A stretch of DNA of 8,450 bases, taken from Syntrophobacterales bacterium (GTDB taxonomy: Bacteria > Desulfobacterota > Syntrophia > Syntrophales > JAAYKM01). The stretch covers positions 1 through 8,450 of the forward strand of contig JAITWQ010000006.1 of the NCBI GenBank assembly GCA_031285215.1, given 5' to 3'. Positions 1 to 6,428 of this stretch are shown piece after piece; the stretch's first letter is position 1, and the number at the start of each line of letters is the position of its first letter. The notes under the pieces were generated by a model. It worked only from the letters and a program-made list of their open reading frames with translations, made no database searches and had not been told where the DNA came from. The position numbers and the translations under genes are program-made.

Positions 1-117
1 TGAAAACCTTGCATGGCGCTGTCTGCTATCACGATTGCAGATAATTTGCCAAAGGCAATTACAGCCTATTATTTATCGCCATCAAGTTTTTCATAAAACG
101 CCCTGCCGTCTTTTCCC

Positions 118-137
118 CCGGCAAAAACCATTGCCGG
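118..137. repeat. 7-bp inverted repeat in the left intergenic region
   Basis: CCGGCAA (118-124) and TTGCCGG (131-137) are perfect complements around a 6-base loop. A T run (111-114) and an A run (138-142) flank the stem and could lengthen it past a CCC bulge. Neither strand has a clean T tract directly after the stem, so a classic intrinsic terminator is not shown. The stretch 1-220 has no other feature I can support; both strands carry open but unconvincing short frames. Confidence 0.4.
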
Positions 138-173
138 AAAAACTACAGAAACGAATGGGCGGGTTAAGCACTT

Positions 174-210
174 CCGCCAAAATTCAGCATTCCGTCTGAA
201 TAAAAGGCGG
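174..210 (-). terminator. Compound stem-loop just downstream of the helicase stop
   Basis: CCGCC (174-178) pairs with GGCGG (206-210), and inside it ATTCAG (182-187) pairs with CTGAAT (196-201), with a small A-rich internal loop between the two stems. The structure begins 11 bases past the helicase stop codon on the minus strand, so it could end or protect that transcript. No run of T follows on the minus strand, so a rho-independent terminator is only a possibility. Confidence 0.3.
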
Positions 211-220
211 GCAGGTTTTC

Positions 221-2323
221 TTACGAAAAAACAACGGGTTCCCGCAGGATCAGCGTCATTGCTTCATATGCCAGGTCAGCCACTTCTGGGTGCGACTCTT
301 TCAGTGAGGAGATTTGCCGCAAGTTATCAGACGTTCTTGTAATGAGCATGGCCAAGTCGCCATCGGCAATATGAATCTGCTCCGTAATATTCTGCCATGG
401 CGTTTCTCTGGCCCAAGCATAAATGGCCCAGGCAGGCCAAAGAAACATGGGACTCACGGGGAAATTTTCCCCGTCCATGCGCTGCAGAAGGTCGGCAAGA
501 CTCCGCTTGACCCTGTTAAACCCCTGAGCCAGCTTGCGCGGAGTTATTTTTCGGGTGATTTTAATTTCCTGGTCTCCGTCATAAACAAAAGGAGCGATCA
601 GGGCGGCCAGCAGTTTTGCGTCGTAACGGGGAAAGACGCCCTTTCGCAGACATTCGGCAATGAGGAGCGGTTGATCCAAACGCAGCTTGGACGCCCAAAT
701 ACCATTTTCGGTGAGGCGGTCGCCCTCATCAACAAAATCTTCTTTCTTGAGAAAAGCGAGGTGACGCATAAAATTATTCCACCGATACTGCTTATCGCGA
801 TTTTCCTGTCCGTCTTGATAAGAAGCGAGGGAACGTCCAAAAATCATTTGAATATCGTCCAGAGATTGTGACAGGAGGAGATTCAGCACCATGGAAAAAT
901 CGCTTTTTAACTGACTTTCAATGGCCTCAGGTTTCTTGTACATGAGCTTGCGAAGATGATGAACATCCATAAAACGTCCCGGTATGGCCAGCATAAAACC
1001 GATTTTATCCTGTCCGCGGCGTCCGGCGCGTCCTGTCATTTGGTGAAAGTCAATGCTGTTCATGGGGCGAAATTCATGGCCGTTATAGCGGTCCGAATTG
1101 AAGAGAACAATGGTGCGGGCAGGATAATTTACTCCGGCGGCGACGGTTGATGTGGCAAAGATGGCGCGTAAATGGCCGCGATTCATCATGGTCTCAACTA
1201 AAAATTTCCAGGCCGGCAATTGGCCGCCGTGATGAGAGGCCACCCGGCACTGCTTTAAAGAGGTAAGATGGCGATGCCGGGCGAGATATGGAAAGCGTTC
1301 CAGAAGTTCGTTCAACGTCTGAGTAAAATTTTCATCCTCAATATCGGAGGAGACGGGATGGCAATGACCAAGGGCGGCATCGCATTCCACGCGGGATTTG
1401 AGAAAAAAGATTGCCGGCGTCAGGTTGAAGCGATCCATCACCGCCATAATATCTGCGATGCGGGGTATGGTATAGCGAAGACGCCTGTCCCGCTCGCTCC
1501 GTTCAATGAAATCAATCAGCCCGGAAGAAAGTTTTTTGTTAGCAAGATTGGGAATGAGCCGCCCCGATGGGTGAAGGAATAAAGGGTAGAGAGGGACGGA
1601 TCGTTTTTTTTCTTTGATTACGGCGCAGGGCTTGCCGCGCAGCCGGGAAAGCCATCCGGAAAGTTCGTCGCCGTTGCCAATGGTCGCCGATAAAAGGAGC
1701 AGATGTATCCGTGAGGGAAGATAGATCATCACCTCTTCCCAAACCACGCCGCGATCCGCATCGCCCAGATAATGGGCTTCGTCAATGACAACAAGGTCGC
1801 AGGGGAAATTTTCACCGCGGTGCATCATGTCATAGAGCTGATTCCGCAGAATTTCTGTCGTCCCCACAATAACCGGAGCGTTTGTGTTCTCTTTTGTATC
1901 TCCCGTCAAAATGCCCACATTGGCATCGTCAAAGCAGGCGCTGAATTCAACCCACTTTGAATTGGTCAGCGCTTTCAGGGGAGACGCGTACCAGCAGCGG
2001 CCTCCCTGTTTTAAAACAGCGGCAATGGCCTGTTCGGCAATCCATGTTTTTCCGGAACCGGTGGGAGCCGTAACAAGACAATCGGAATGTTTGATCGTTT
2101 CCAGTGCTTCCAGCTGGAAAGGGTCCGGGACGAAATCAGCGCGGGATGGTTTGCCGATCTTTTTAAAAACGTCCTGCAAGCGGGTATCTATTTCCGGCTT
2201 CAGGCGATGGCGCGGCTCATATTGGGGGTATTTTTCCTGTCCGTCAGAATCACCATGATGATGTTCCTGCCGTGGATGGCCGTGATGGTGGCGATGACGC
2301 CGGTTTTTGCTGTCTGATTTCAT
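221..2323 (-). CDS. DEAD/DEAH-box RNA helicase, Ski2/Mtr4-like (superfamily 2)
   Basis: This 700-residue protein is an ATP-dependent nucleic-acid helicase of superfamily 2, closest by motif wording to the Ski2/Mtr4 group, which unwinds RNA for processing or decay. Motifs in order: Q-motif-like DPFQ near 67-70, Walker A APTGSGKT at 86-93, DEAH at 181-184, SAT at 212-214, motif V around 389-402 (TSTVAAGVNYPA), and motif VI QMTGRAGRRG at 428-437. All key residues are present, so the enzyme looks active. A helical C-terminal part (about 460-700) follows, as in Ski2-like proteins. The N-terminus (residues 10-23) is unusual: eight His among Arg, Gly and Gln. The ATG at 2323 is the furthest possible start because an in-frame TAA directly precedes it; an AGGA-type ribosome site lies 4-5 bases upstream. 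The substrate cannot be told from sequence. It is transcribed away from fdhE, probably after the small frame at 2381-2542. Confidence 0.93.
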   Translation of the reverse strand: MKSDSKNRRHRHHHGHPRQEHHHGDSDGQEKYPQYEPRHRLKPEIDTRLQDVFKKIGKPSRADFVPDPFQLEALETIKHSDCLVTAPTGSGKTWIAEQAIAAVLKQGGRCWYASPLKALTNSKWVEFSACFDDANVGILTGDTKENTNAPVIVGTTEILRNQLYDMMHRGENFPCDLVVIDEAHYLGDADRGVVWEEVMIYLPSRIHLLLLSATIGNGDELSGWLSRLRGKPCAVIKEKKRSVPLYPLFLHPSGRLIPNLANKKLSSGLIDFIERSERDRRLRYTIPRIADIMAVMDRFNLTPAIFFLKSRVECDAALGHCHPVSSDIEDENFTQTLNELLERFPYLARHRHLTSLKQCRVASHHGGQLPAWKFLVETMMNRGHLRAIFATSTVAAGVNYPARTIVLFNSDRYNGHEFRPMNSIDFHQMTGRAGRRGQDKIGFMLAIPGRFMDVHHLRKLMYKKPEAIESQLKSDFSMVLNLLLSQSLDDIQMIFGRSLASYQDGQENRDKQYRWNNFMRHLAFLKKEDFVDEGDRLTENGIWASKLRLDQPLLIAECLRKGVFPRYDAKLLAALIAPFVYDGDQEIKITRKITPRKLAQGFNRVKRSLADLLQRMDGENFPVSPMFLWPAWAIYAWARETPWQNITEQIHIADGDLAMLITRTSDNLRQISSLKESHPEVADLAYEAMTLILREPVVFS

Positions 2324-2380
2324 TTAATTCCTGGGAAATACAGTATGACAGGTTTTTGCCATGTTAACGGGTATAAATTT

Positions 2381-2542
2381 CTATGGGAACGCCATATGGA
2401 TTTGACCGTGGCAAGGAATAAAGTTCCGCTGTACGATATTTATTTTCATGAACGCCAGACGGATACCACAGATATGGCAATCCGTAAAGAAAAGGTTATC
2501 AATGGCGTCTGCCGTTAATGCGCCATCCTCTGTGATGGTAAT
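2381..2542 (-). CDS. Putative small CxxC/CHxxxH protein without a standard start
   Basis: The minus strand is open from 2554 to the TAG at 2381-2383, and the translation reads like a real protein. From an ATT at 2542 it gives 53 residues: an acidic start (ITITEDGALTADAIDN), then DCHICG with C22 and C25, a hydrophobic and basic middle (FMKINIV), and a C44-H45-x3-H49 pattern near the end. Two Cys plus Cys/His at the end would suit one zinc site (inference). No ATG, GTG or TTG start precedes the CxxC; the only internal ATG would remove it. A different minus frame starts at the ATG at 2583-2581 (MACISTFSHNFKD) and joins this one if a single T is added near 2543-2546. The gene may therefore use a rare start, be broken, or carry a base-call error. 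It would end 57 bases before the helicase start on the same strand. I do not recognise the family. An in-register plus-strand frame (2345-2518) is the less likely alternative. Confidence 0.45.
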   Translation of the reverse strand: MTITEDGALTADAIDNLFFTDCHICGIRLAFMKINIVQRNFIPCHGQIHMAFP

Positions 2543-2643
2543 AAATCCTTGAAGTTATGGGAGAAAGTAGATATACAGGCCATGATTTGCGGGAAGATGA
2601 TTCTGTAACACAACACGGGAAAGGAAAAGGGCATTGTAACGCA

Positions 2644-3525
2644 ATGGCGGAAAAGCTGTACGAAACGTTAAAAACGATTGAGAGATATAGAACGACTAAT
2701 CCTCATTACGTTGATTTGCTTGATATTCTTGAAGAAATTGTTATTTTGCGGGAGACATACAAGAAGGAAAAGGAATACAAAGTGTTTTCCGTTGACGAAG
2801 AATTAATCCCCCGAAAACTCAAAGGAGGATTTCCCATCGTTGATCTGGCCCGGGGCATTGTGGATCTTACCGGCCCCGAATCTTATTTTCGCTCCCTCCT
2901 CTCTATTGCGGAAACACGGATTCCCGCAGAGACGGAAATGCTGCGGCAGAATTTGGATGAGGGCACTCTTTTATTTGAGGATATGATTGGGGATGTTACG
3001 AGTGGGCTTTCCTTACTGGAAGAAGAGGAACGGGATGATTCCGCAGACGTCCCGGCGGCGGAGATGGAGATGGAGGCGGAAGAGAGTGATGAAGCCTTTG
3101 ATCTGATTGAATTATTTTTGGAAGAATCCCTGCGTCCCGATCTGGAACGTATCGCCGAAAAATATACTGCGGCCGTGGCAGAGGCGGGATGGTCGGAAGG
3201 ATATTGTCCTATTTGCGGCCGGGAACCTAAAATCGGTGAAATCAAGGAAAACGAGGAAGAGCGGTTTTTGTTCTGCCATCAATGCGGTTTTGAGTGGTCT
3301 TTCCGCCGGATTAAATGTCCTTTTTGCGGTAACGAGGAGCAGCATTCTCTGGCCTTTTTCACCGTGGAAGAGGATGAACGCTACCATGTTGACGTATGCA
3401 ACGAGTGTAAACGTTACATCAAAATTATTGATTTTCGCGAGGAGAATCAGAAGGCAAATATGGATGTGGAAGATATTGCCACGCTGCATCTTGATATTCT
3501 GGCCTCCGAAGAAGGATACAATTAG
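2644..3525 (+). CDS. fdhE: Formate dehydrogenase accessory protein FdhE
   Basis: FdhE-family proteins are cytoplasmic, iron-binding, rubredoxin-like maturation factors needed to make formate dehydrogenase active. The signature here is four CxxC pairs in the C-terminal third, counted from the ATG at 2644: C188/C191 (CPIC), C211/C214 (CHQC), C225/C228 (CPFC) and C252/C255 (CNEC). The GYCPICGREP and CPFCGN wording is typical of the family. The N-terminal part is mainly helical. A strongly acidic linker at about 126-150 (EEEE, EMEMEAEESDE) separates the halves and looks longer or more acidic than usual. The 293-residue length fits FdhE. The frame stays open up to an ATG at 2557, but the extra 29 residues are low-complexity and look like leader, so I chose 2644; both starts have poor ribosome sites (GGG about 12 bases upstream of 2644). 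No formate dehydrogenase subunit lies nearby. Confidence 0.85.
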   Translation: MAEKLYETLKTIERYRTTNPHYVDLLDILEEIVILRETYKKEKEYKVFSVDEELIPRKLKGGFPIVDLARGIVDLTGPESYFRSLLSIAETRIPAETEMLRQNLDEGTLLFEDMIGDVTSGLSLLEEEERDDSADVPAAEMEMEAEESDEAFDLIELFLEESLRPDLERIAEKYTAAVAEAGWSEGYCPICGREPKIGEIKENEEERFLFCHQCGFEWSFRRIKCPFCGNEEQHSLAFFTVEEDERYHVDVCNECKRYIKIIDFREENQKANMDVEDIATLHLDILASEEGYN

Positions 3526-3577
3526 GGTGATTGGGTGAAAGCGGAGAGAGTTGTCAAAAAGGTATCCTGACCCGGTA

Positions 3578-3622
3578 ATGAAGCGCATTATTTTCATCCT
3601 TTGGGTGATTGGCAGGAAATAA
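3578..3622 (+). other. Possible 14-residue hydrophobic leader peptide frame
   Basis: A short frame, ATG at 3578 to TAA at 3622, would encode MKRIIFILWVIGRK. It ends 4 bases before the ATG of the lipoprotein gene, and it contains the AGGA ribosome site of that gene. Such spacing could couple translation. There is no good ribosome site in front of it, so chance is quite possible. Confidence 0.15.
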
Positions 3623-3626
3623 AAAA

Positions 3627-4229
3627 ATGAAAGTGTTTGATTTAAGAAAAAAGAGAACCGCCATTGGAAACGTGACCGCCCTTGTATTCGTGTTAATGTT
3701 TGTATTTGCCTGTTCTTCGTATATCAATGTTGCTTATAACAAAAAAATTTTTGAGCAAGGTAATAAAGCGTATGTTGTAGTAGGCGCAAAAAACAATCAT
3801 CCTCCTGTAAACGACAGGCGGACGGTGTATAGTTACATGTACTTTAAAAACAAGCAAAACGAAGAGATAATCCTAAAAGTTAGCGGTGTTCAATCATTTA
3901 TGATACCTCCGGGCGAGTACACATTAACATCGTTTAAACTTGGCGATTATATAGATGGCTCTTCATTAGCGACTTGGGTGGATATTAAAGATAGAATAGA
4001 AGGGAATTTTTTTGTATCTGCAGGCGAGGCGATATATTTGGGCGAGGTAAATACTTTGGTAACTAAAAATGTTAAACGTGCCATTATCGGGAAAAATTAC
4101 CCGGATTCAGAAGTCGAATTTACTACTTCTATCGCCAACAATTTTGAAAACATTGAAAGAAGAAAATTTGAAACTGAATGCGGAAAATCCTTAATTCCCA
4201 GAATTATGACATGGAATAAATTAAGATAG
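3627..4229 (+). CDS. Hypothetical lipoprotein
   Basis: I do not recognise a named family. The 200-residue product starts with a basic region (MKVFDLRKKR), then a hydrophobic segment at about 17-28 ending in VFAC, which is an acceptable though not ideal lipobox with the lipidated Cys at 29. It should be exported by Sec and anchored in a membrane. The mature part looks beta-rich: PPGEYTLTSF near 92-101 and AGEAIYLGEV near 132-141 resemble the short 'PGEY...AGE.xYLG' pattern common in small periplasmic beta-sandwich lipoproteins (inference). The ATG at 3627 has AGGA 9 bases upstream (3614-3617); an in-frame TTG at 3609 is less likely. The gene is visibly richer in A+T than fdhE, nth and tpiA on either side, with frequent ATA and AAA codons, which hints at transfer or relaxed composition. 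It has no evident tie to its neighbours. Confidence 0.75.
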   Translation: MKVFDLRKKRTAIGNVTALVFVLMFVFACSSYINVAYNKKIFEQGNKAYVVVGAKNNHPPVNDRRTVYSYMYFKNKQNEEIILKVSGVQSFMIPPGEYTLTSFKLGDYIDGSSLATWVDIKDRIEGNFFVSAGEAIYLGEVNTLVTKNVKRAIIGKNYPDSEVEFTTSIANNFENIERRKFETECGKSLIPRIMTWNKLR

Positions 4230-4245
4230 TTTCATATCACGACAA

Positions 4246-4264
4246 TGTACATATGTGGTACAAT
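4246..4264 (+). promoter_or_regulatory. Extended -10 promoter overlapped by a TGTAC-N7-GTACA palindrome
   Basis: TG-G-TACAAT at 4256-4264 matches the extended -10 form (TGnTATAAT with one change); no good -35 is seen, as is usual for this class. Transcription would start near 4271, about 50 bases before nth. TGTAC (4246-4250) and GTACA (4258-4262) form an inverted repeat that overlaps the -10, so a repressor site is possible. Promoter and operator function are both inferred. Confidence 0.35.
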
Positions 4265-4296
4265 TAAAAAATAACCATCAATTAAGCATTTTGAAC

Positions 4297-4314
4297 GAGT
4301 AATTTCGAGTACTC
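4297..4314 (+). repeat. 5-bp stem-loop directly before nth
   Basis: GAGTA (4297-4301) pairs with TACTC (4310-4314) around an 8-base loop, 6 bases before the nth ATG. CGAGTA also occurs twice as a direct repeat (4296-4301 and 4306-4311). The stem occupies the place where a ribosome site would normally sit. Confidence 0.25.
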
Positions 4315-4320
4315 TTTCCC

Positions 4321-4983
4321 ATGAATAAAGAGGAGAAAAAAATTGAGACAATCATCGCCCTTTTGGAGGAAGAAGCCTCCGCATGGGATGTACCGATTGT
4401 CACACAATATGCGGATAATCTGAAGGGACCTTTTACGATTCTCATTTCGACCATTCTTAGTTTGAGAACCAAGGATGAAGTAACGGAAGAGGCTTCCCGC
4501 CGTTTATTTGCCCTGGCCGATACTCCGGAAGCCATGGCAGCCCTTGAGGAGGAAGATATTCAAAAGGCCATTTATCCGGTGGGTTTTTATCGGAACAAGG
4601 CCAAAACTATTATTGAAATTTGCCGGACTTTGCAGGAGCGTTATCATTCTCTGGTTCCCGATTCCCTTGACGAATTATTGACGTTGAAAGGGGTAGGACG
4701 CAAAACGGCGAATCTGGTGATGACTTTGGGGTACGGAAAAGAGGGAATATGCGTTGATACTCATGTCCACCGTATTTCCAACCGCCTGGGTTATGTTGCC
4801 GCCAAAAGTCCGGACGAAACGGAGTTTGCCCTGCGGAATAAGCTCCCGAAAAAATATTGGATTCGTTACAATACGCTTATGGTGGCCTTTGGCAGGAATG
4901 TGTGCCGTCCCGTGTCGCCGCTGTGCAGTTGTTGTGTTGTCGCGTCCTTTTGTGACCGTGAAGGCGTTGTGCACAGTCGTTGA
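4321..4983 (+). CDS. nth: Endonuclease III (DNA glycosylase/AP lyase)
   Basis: Endonuclease III removes oxidised pyrimidines from DNA and cuts the resulting abasic site, the first steps of base excision repair. The 220 residues fit the family (E. coli Nth is 211). The helix-hairpin-helix is [10 protein letters not shown] with catalytic Lys128; VDTHVHR carries the catalytic Asp146. The [4Fe-4S] cluster loop is complete: C195-x6-C202-x2-C205-x5-C211, plus an extra Cys at 204. A stop codon at 4300-4302 limits the frame, so the ATG at 4321 is the first usable start. Unusually, no Shine-Dalgarno sequence precedes it (the bases are CTCTTTCCC); a GAGGAG lies inside the gene at 4330-4335, six bases before an ATT codon, which would be a rare alternative start. 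tpiA follows after 52 bases and could share its transcript. Confidence 0.93.
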   Translation: MNKEEKKIETIIALLEEEASAWDVPIVTQYADNLKGPFTILISTILSLRTKDEVTEEASRRLFALADTPEAMAALEEEDIQKAIYPVGFYRNKAKTIIEICRTLQERYHSLVPDSLDELLTLKGVGRKTANLVMTLGYGKEGICVDTHVHRISNRLGYVAAKSPDETEFALRNKLPKKYWIRYNTLMVAFGRNVCRPVSPLCSCCVVASFCDREGVVHSR

Positions 4984-5035
4984 CCGTGGTTTGTGCGCAT
5001 GTGTGATAATATTTCAGCAAAAATTCAGGAGTAAC

Positions 5036-5800
5036 ATGAGAAGACCATTTATTGCCGGTAATTGGAAAATGCACAAAACTATCGCGGAGGCTGTTGATTT
5101 TTCCCAAAAGCTGTGCAAACAAGCGCAGCAATTTACGGGTGGTAAAGACATCCTGATCGCGCCGCCCTTTACGGCCTTGTCTTCGGTGGCCAAGGTTATT
5201 GAAGGAACGGGCATCCATCTGGCTGCTCAAAATACCCACGAATCGCCGCAAGGGGCTTTTACGGGTGAGGTATCCAGTTCCATGGCGGCGGAGGCGGGTT
5301 GTGATTATGTTCTTATCGGTCATTCGGAACGCAGACATCTTTACGGCGAAACGGATGATCTTCTGGCCCGGAAAGTCGAAGCCGCCTGGAAAAGCGGCTT
5401 AAAAGTCATTTTCTGTATCGGCGAAACACTGGACGAGCGGGAACAGGGGAAAACGTTTGCCGTTGTTGAAAAGCAGATAAAAGAAGGGTTGAAGGCATTT
5501 AAAGAGGATGATATAGAACGGCTCGTCATCGCCTATGAACCTGTTTGGGCGATTGGTACGGGTAAAACGGCGACACCGGAGCAGGCCGAGGAGGTTCACG
5601 CATTGATCCGTGGCCTGCAGAAAAAACTCCATGGCGCAGCGGCTGCCGATTCTTTGATCATTCTTTACGGCGGAAGCGTCAAACCGGATAATATGACGGA
5701 ATTAATGGCCAAAGAGAATGTGGACGGCGCCCTGATTGGCGGGGCAAGTTTGGATGTGGAATCCTTTTTGCAAATGATCATGTTCGATAAGCCGGAATAA
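5036..5800 (+). CDS. tpiA: Triosephosphate isomerase
   Basis: This enzyme interconverts dihydroxyacetone phosphate and glyceraldehyde 3-phosphate in glycolysis and gluconeogenesis in the cytoplasm. The 254 residues match the usual length of the TIM barrel. Active-site residues are all present: N9 and K11 in AGNWKM, H96 in IGHSERR, and the base E168 in AYEPVWAIGTG, which runs into the mobile loop 6 (GTGKTAT). The phosphate-binding YGGSVKPDN lies at 211-219 and GGAS near 235. The start at 5036 is fixed by the conserved RRPFIAGNWKM opening and an AGGAG at 5027-5031. The frame stays open further upstream inside nth, but that extension is a shadow. secG follows after 16 bases, so the two are surely one operon; this pairing is widespread in bacteria. 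Confidence 0.97.
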   Translation: MRRPFIAGNWKMHKTIAEAVDFSQKLCKQAQQFTGGKDILIAPPFTALSSVAKVIEGTGIHLAAQNTHESPQGAFTGEVSSSMAAEAGCDYVLIGHSERRHLYGETDDLLARKVEAAWKSGLKVIFCIGETLDEREQGKTFAVVEKQIKEGLKAFKEDDIERLVIAYEPVWAIGTGKTATPEQAEEVHALIRGLQKKLHGAAAADSLIILYGGSVKPDNMTELMAKENVDGALIGGASLDVESFLQMIMFDKPE

Positions 5801-5816
5801 AACAGAGGAAAGAAAG

Positions 5817-6176
5817 ATGAGACCTTTATTAATTGTTTTACATATCATGATTTGCCTGGTTCTGATTGTAGTCGTTCTGCTGCAGGCGGGAAAAGGCGCC
5901 GGTATGGGCGCCGCCTTTGGAGGAGCAAGCCAGACAGTATTCGGCGCGGCAGGCGCTGGCACTTTTCTGACTAAGATGACAACGGTTATTGCCATCCTTT
6001 TCATGCTCACAACTCTGGGACTGTCCTATTTCAGCCAGGAACGGACGTCGTCTGTCGTGCGGGACTATGCTCCCCCCAAAGCCGCAGAGAGTACGCCGGT
6101 TAATGATCCAGCAGCACAGGCCCCCGCCCCTGCGGCGGCTCCGGAAGGCAAAGCGCCGCAATCTCCGGAAAATTAA
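5817..6176 (+). CDS. secG: Preprotein translocase subunit SecG
   Basis: SecG is the small membrane subunit of the SecYEG channel and helps protein export driven by SecA. The 119 residues show the standard design: a first transmembrane helix at about 3-22 (LLIVLHIMICLVLIVVVLL), the conserved glycine-rich loop QAGKGAGMGAAFGGASQTVFG at 23-43, and a second helix at about 52-72 with LTKMTTVIAILFM. After residue 85 comes an Ala/Pro-rich hydrophilic tail (APAPAAAPEG) of the sort that varies freely in the family. The ATG at 5817 has GAGGA at 5805-5809. It is the last protein gene of the tpiA operon and is followed by a tRNA-Leu(GAG) gene, the same neighbour as secG in E. coli (leuU). Confidence 0.95.
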   Translation: MRPLLIVLHIMICLVLIVVVLLQAGKGAGMGAAFGGASQTVFGAAGAGTFLTKMTTVIAILFMLTTLGLSYFSQERTSSVVRDYAPPKAAESTPVNDPAAQAPAPAAAPEGKAPQSPEN

Positions 6177-6193
6177 GCACAAAGGCTTATTGT

Positions 6194-6220
6194 CTGCCCT
6201 TTAGTTGGAAGAACGGGCGG
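6194..6220 (+). terminator. Weak candidate terminator after secG
   Basis: CTGCCC (6194-6199) can pair with GGGCGG (6215-6220), with one G-U pair, around a 15-base loop, followed by ATAATTTT. It begins 17 bases after the secG stop. The long loop and short T run make it a weak candidate. Confidence 0.35.
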
Positions 6221-6245
6221 ATAATTTTGGGGATACGATTTCATA

Positions 6246-6274
6246 TTGACAAAGGTACTTGCAAACGGTAGAGT
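6246..6274 (+). promoter_or_regulatory. Sigma-70 promoter for tRNA-Leu, GC-rich discriminator
   Basis: A perfect -35 TTGACA (6246-6251), a 17-base spacer and a -10 TAGAGT (6269-6274, four of six matches) form a strong housekeeping promoter. The bases after the -10 (ACCGGCG) are G+C rich, as in promoters of stable RNA genes under stringent control; that control is inferred. Transcription should start near 6281, leaving a leader of about 50 bases before the tRNA. Confidence 0.7.
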
Positions 6275-6293
6275 ACCGGCGATTTTTCAGTAG

Positions 6294-6316
6294 TTTTTGC
6301 TTTAGTATTGCAAAAA
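6294..6316 (+). repeat. 7-bp inverted repeat in the tRNA-Leu leader
   Basis: TTTTTGC (6294-6300) and GCAAAAA (6310-6316) are perfect complements around a 9-base loop. The stem lies between the predicted transcript start and the tRNA 5' end, so it may be part of the precursor trimmed by processing. Confidence 0.35.
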
Positions 6317-6331
6317 GGTCTTTCCAAAAAT

Positions 6332-6418
6332 GCCGAAGTGGTGGAACTTGGTAGACACGCTATCTTGAGGGGGTAGTGGGCCACGCCCGTCCGGGTTCAA
6401 GTCCCGGCTTCGGCACCA
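6332..6418 (+). tRNA. tRNA-Leu (anticodon GAG)
   Basis: The gene is 87 bases long with the CCA end encoded. Acceptor arms GCCGAAG (6332-6338) and CTTCGGC (6408-6414) pair fully, with discriminator A at 6415. The anticodon stem is CTATC (6360-6364) with GGTAG (6372-6376), one U-G pair; the loop TTGAGGG (6365-6371) puts GAG at 6367-6369, reading CUC and CUU leucine codons. A long variable arm (GGGC-CAC-GCCC, 6378-6388) marks the type II tRNA class. The T arm is CCGGG-TTCAAGT-CCCGG (6391-6407). It has its own promoter upstream. The order secG then tRNA-Leu(GAG) is also found in E. coli. Confidence 0.97.
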
Positions 6419-6428
6419 AAGTGTATTT

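Noticed and set aside
69..131. Minus-strand 20-residue frame (ending FYEKLDGDK) in the left intergenic region
   Set aside because: The frame is open back into the end of the helicase gene, but the upstream residues look random and there is no ribosome site; too short to support a gene.
314..871. Plus-strand frame of 185 codons
   Set aside because: It lies entirely opposite the helicase, whose motifs are intact, and its translation has no recognisable domain; an antisense shadow.
2345..2518. Plus-strand frame of 57 residues starting MTGFCHVNGYKF, with a GGGA 8 bases upstream
   Set aside because: It is in exact antisense register with the minus-strand CxxC frame, which reads more like a real protein; kept only as the alternative.
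2557..2643. N-terminal extension of FdhE from the ATG at 2557
   Set aside because: The extra 29 residues are low-complexity and polar, unlike an FdhE N-terminus, and there is no ribosome site.
3112..3597. Minus-strand frame of 161 codons opposite fdhE
   Set aside because: Antisense to the CxxC-rich part of fdhE with no motif of its own.
4754..5035. Upstream extension of the tpiA frame inside nth
   Set aside because: TpiA proteins begin at the RRPFIAGNWKM opening; the AGGAG before 5036 fits that start.
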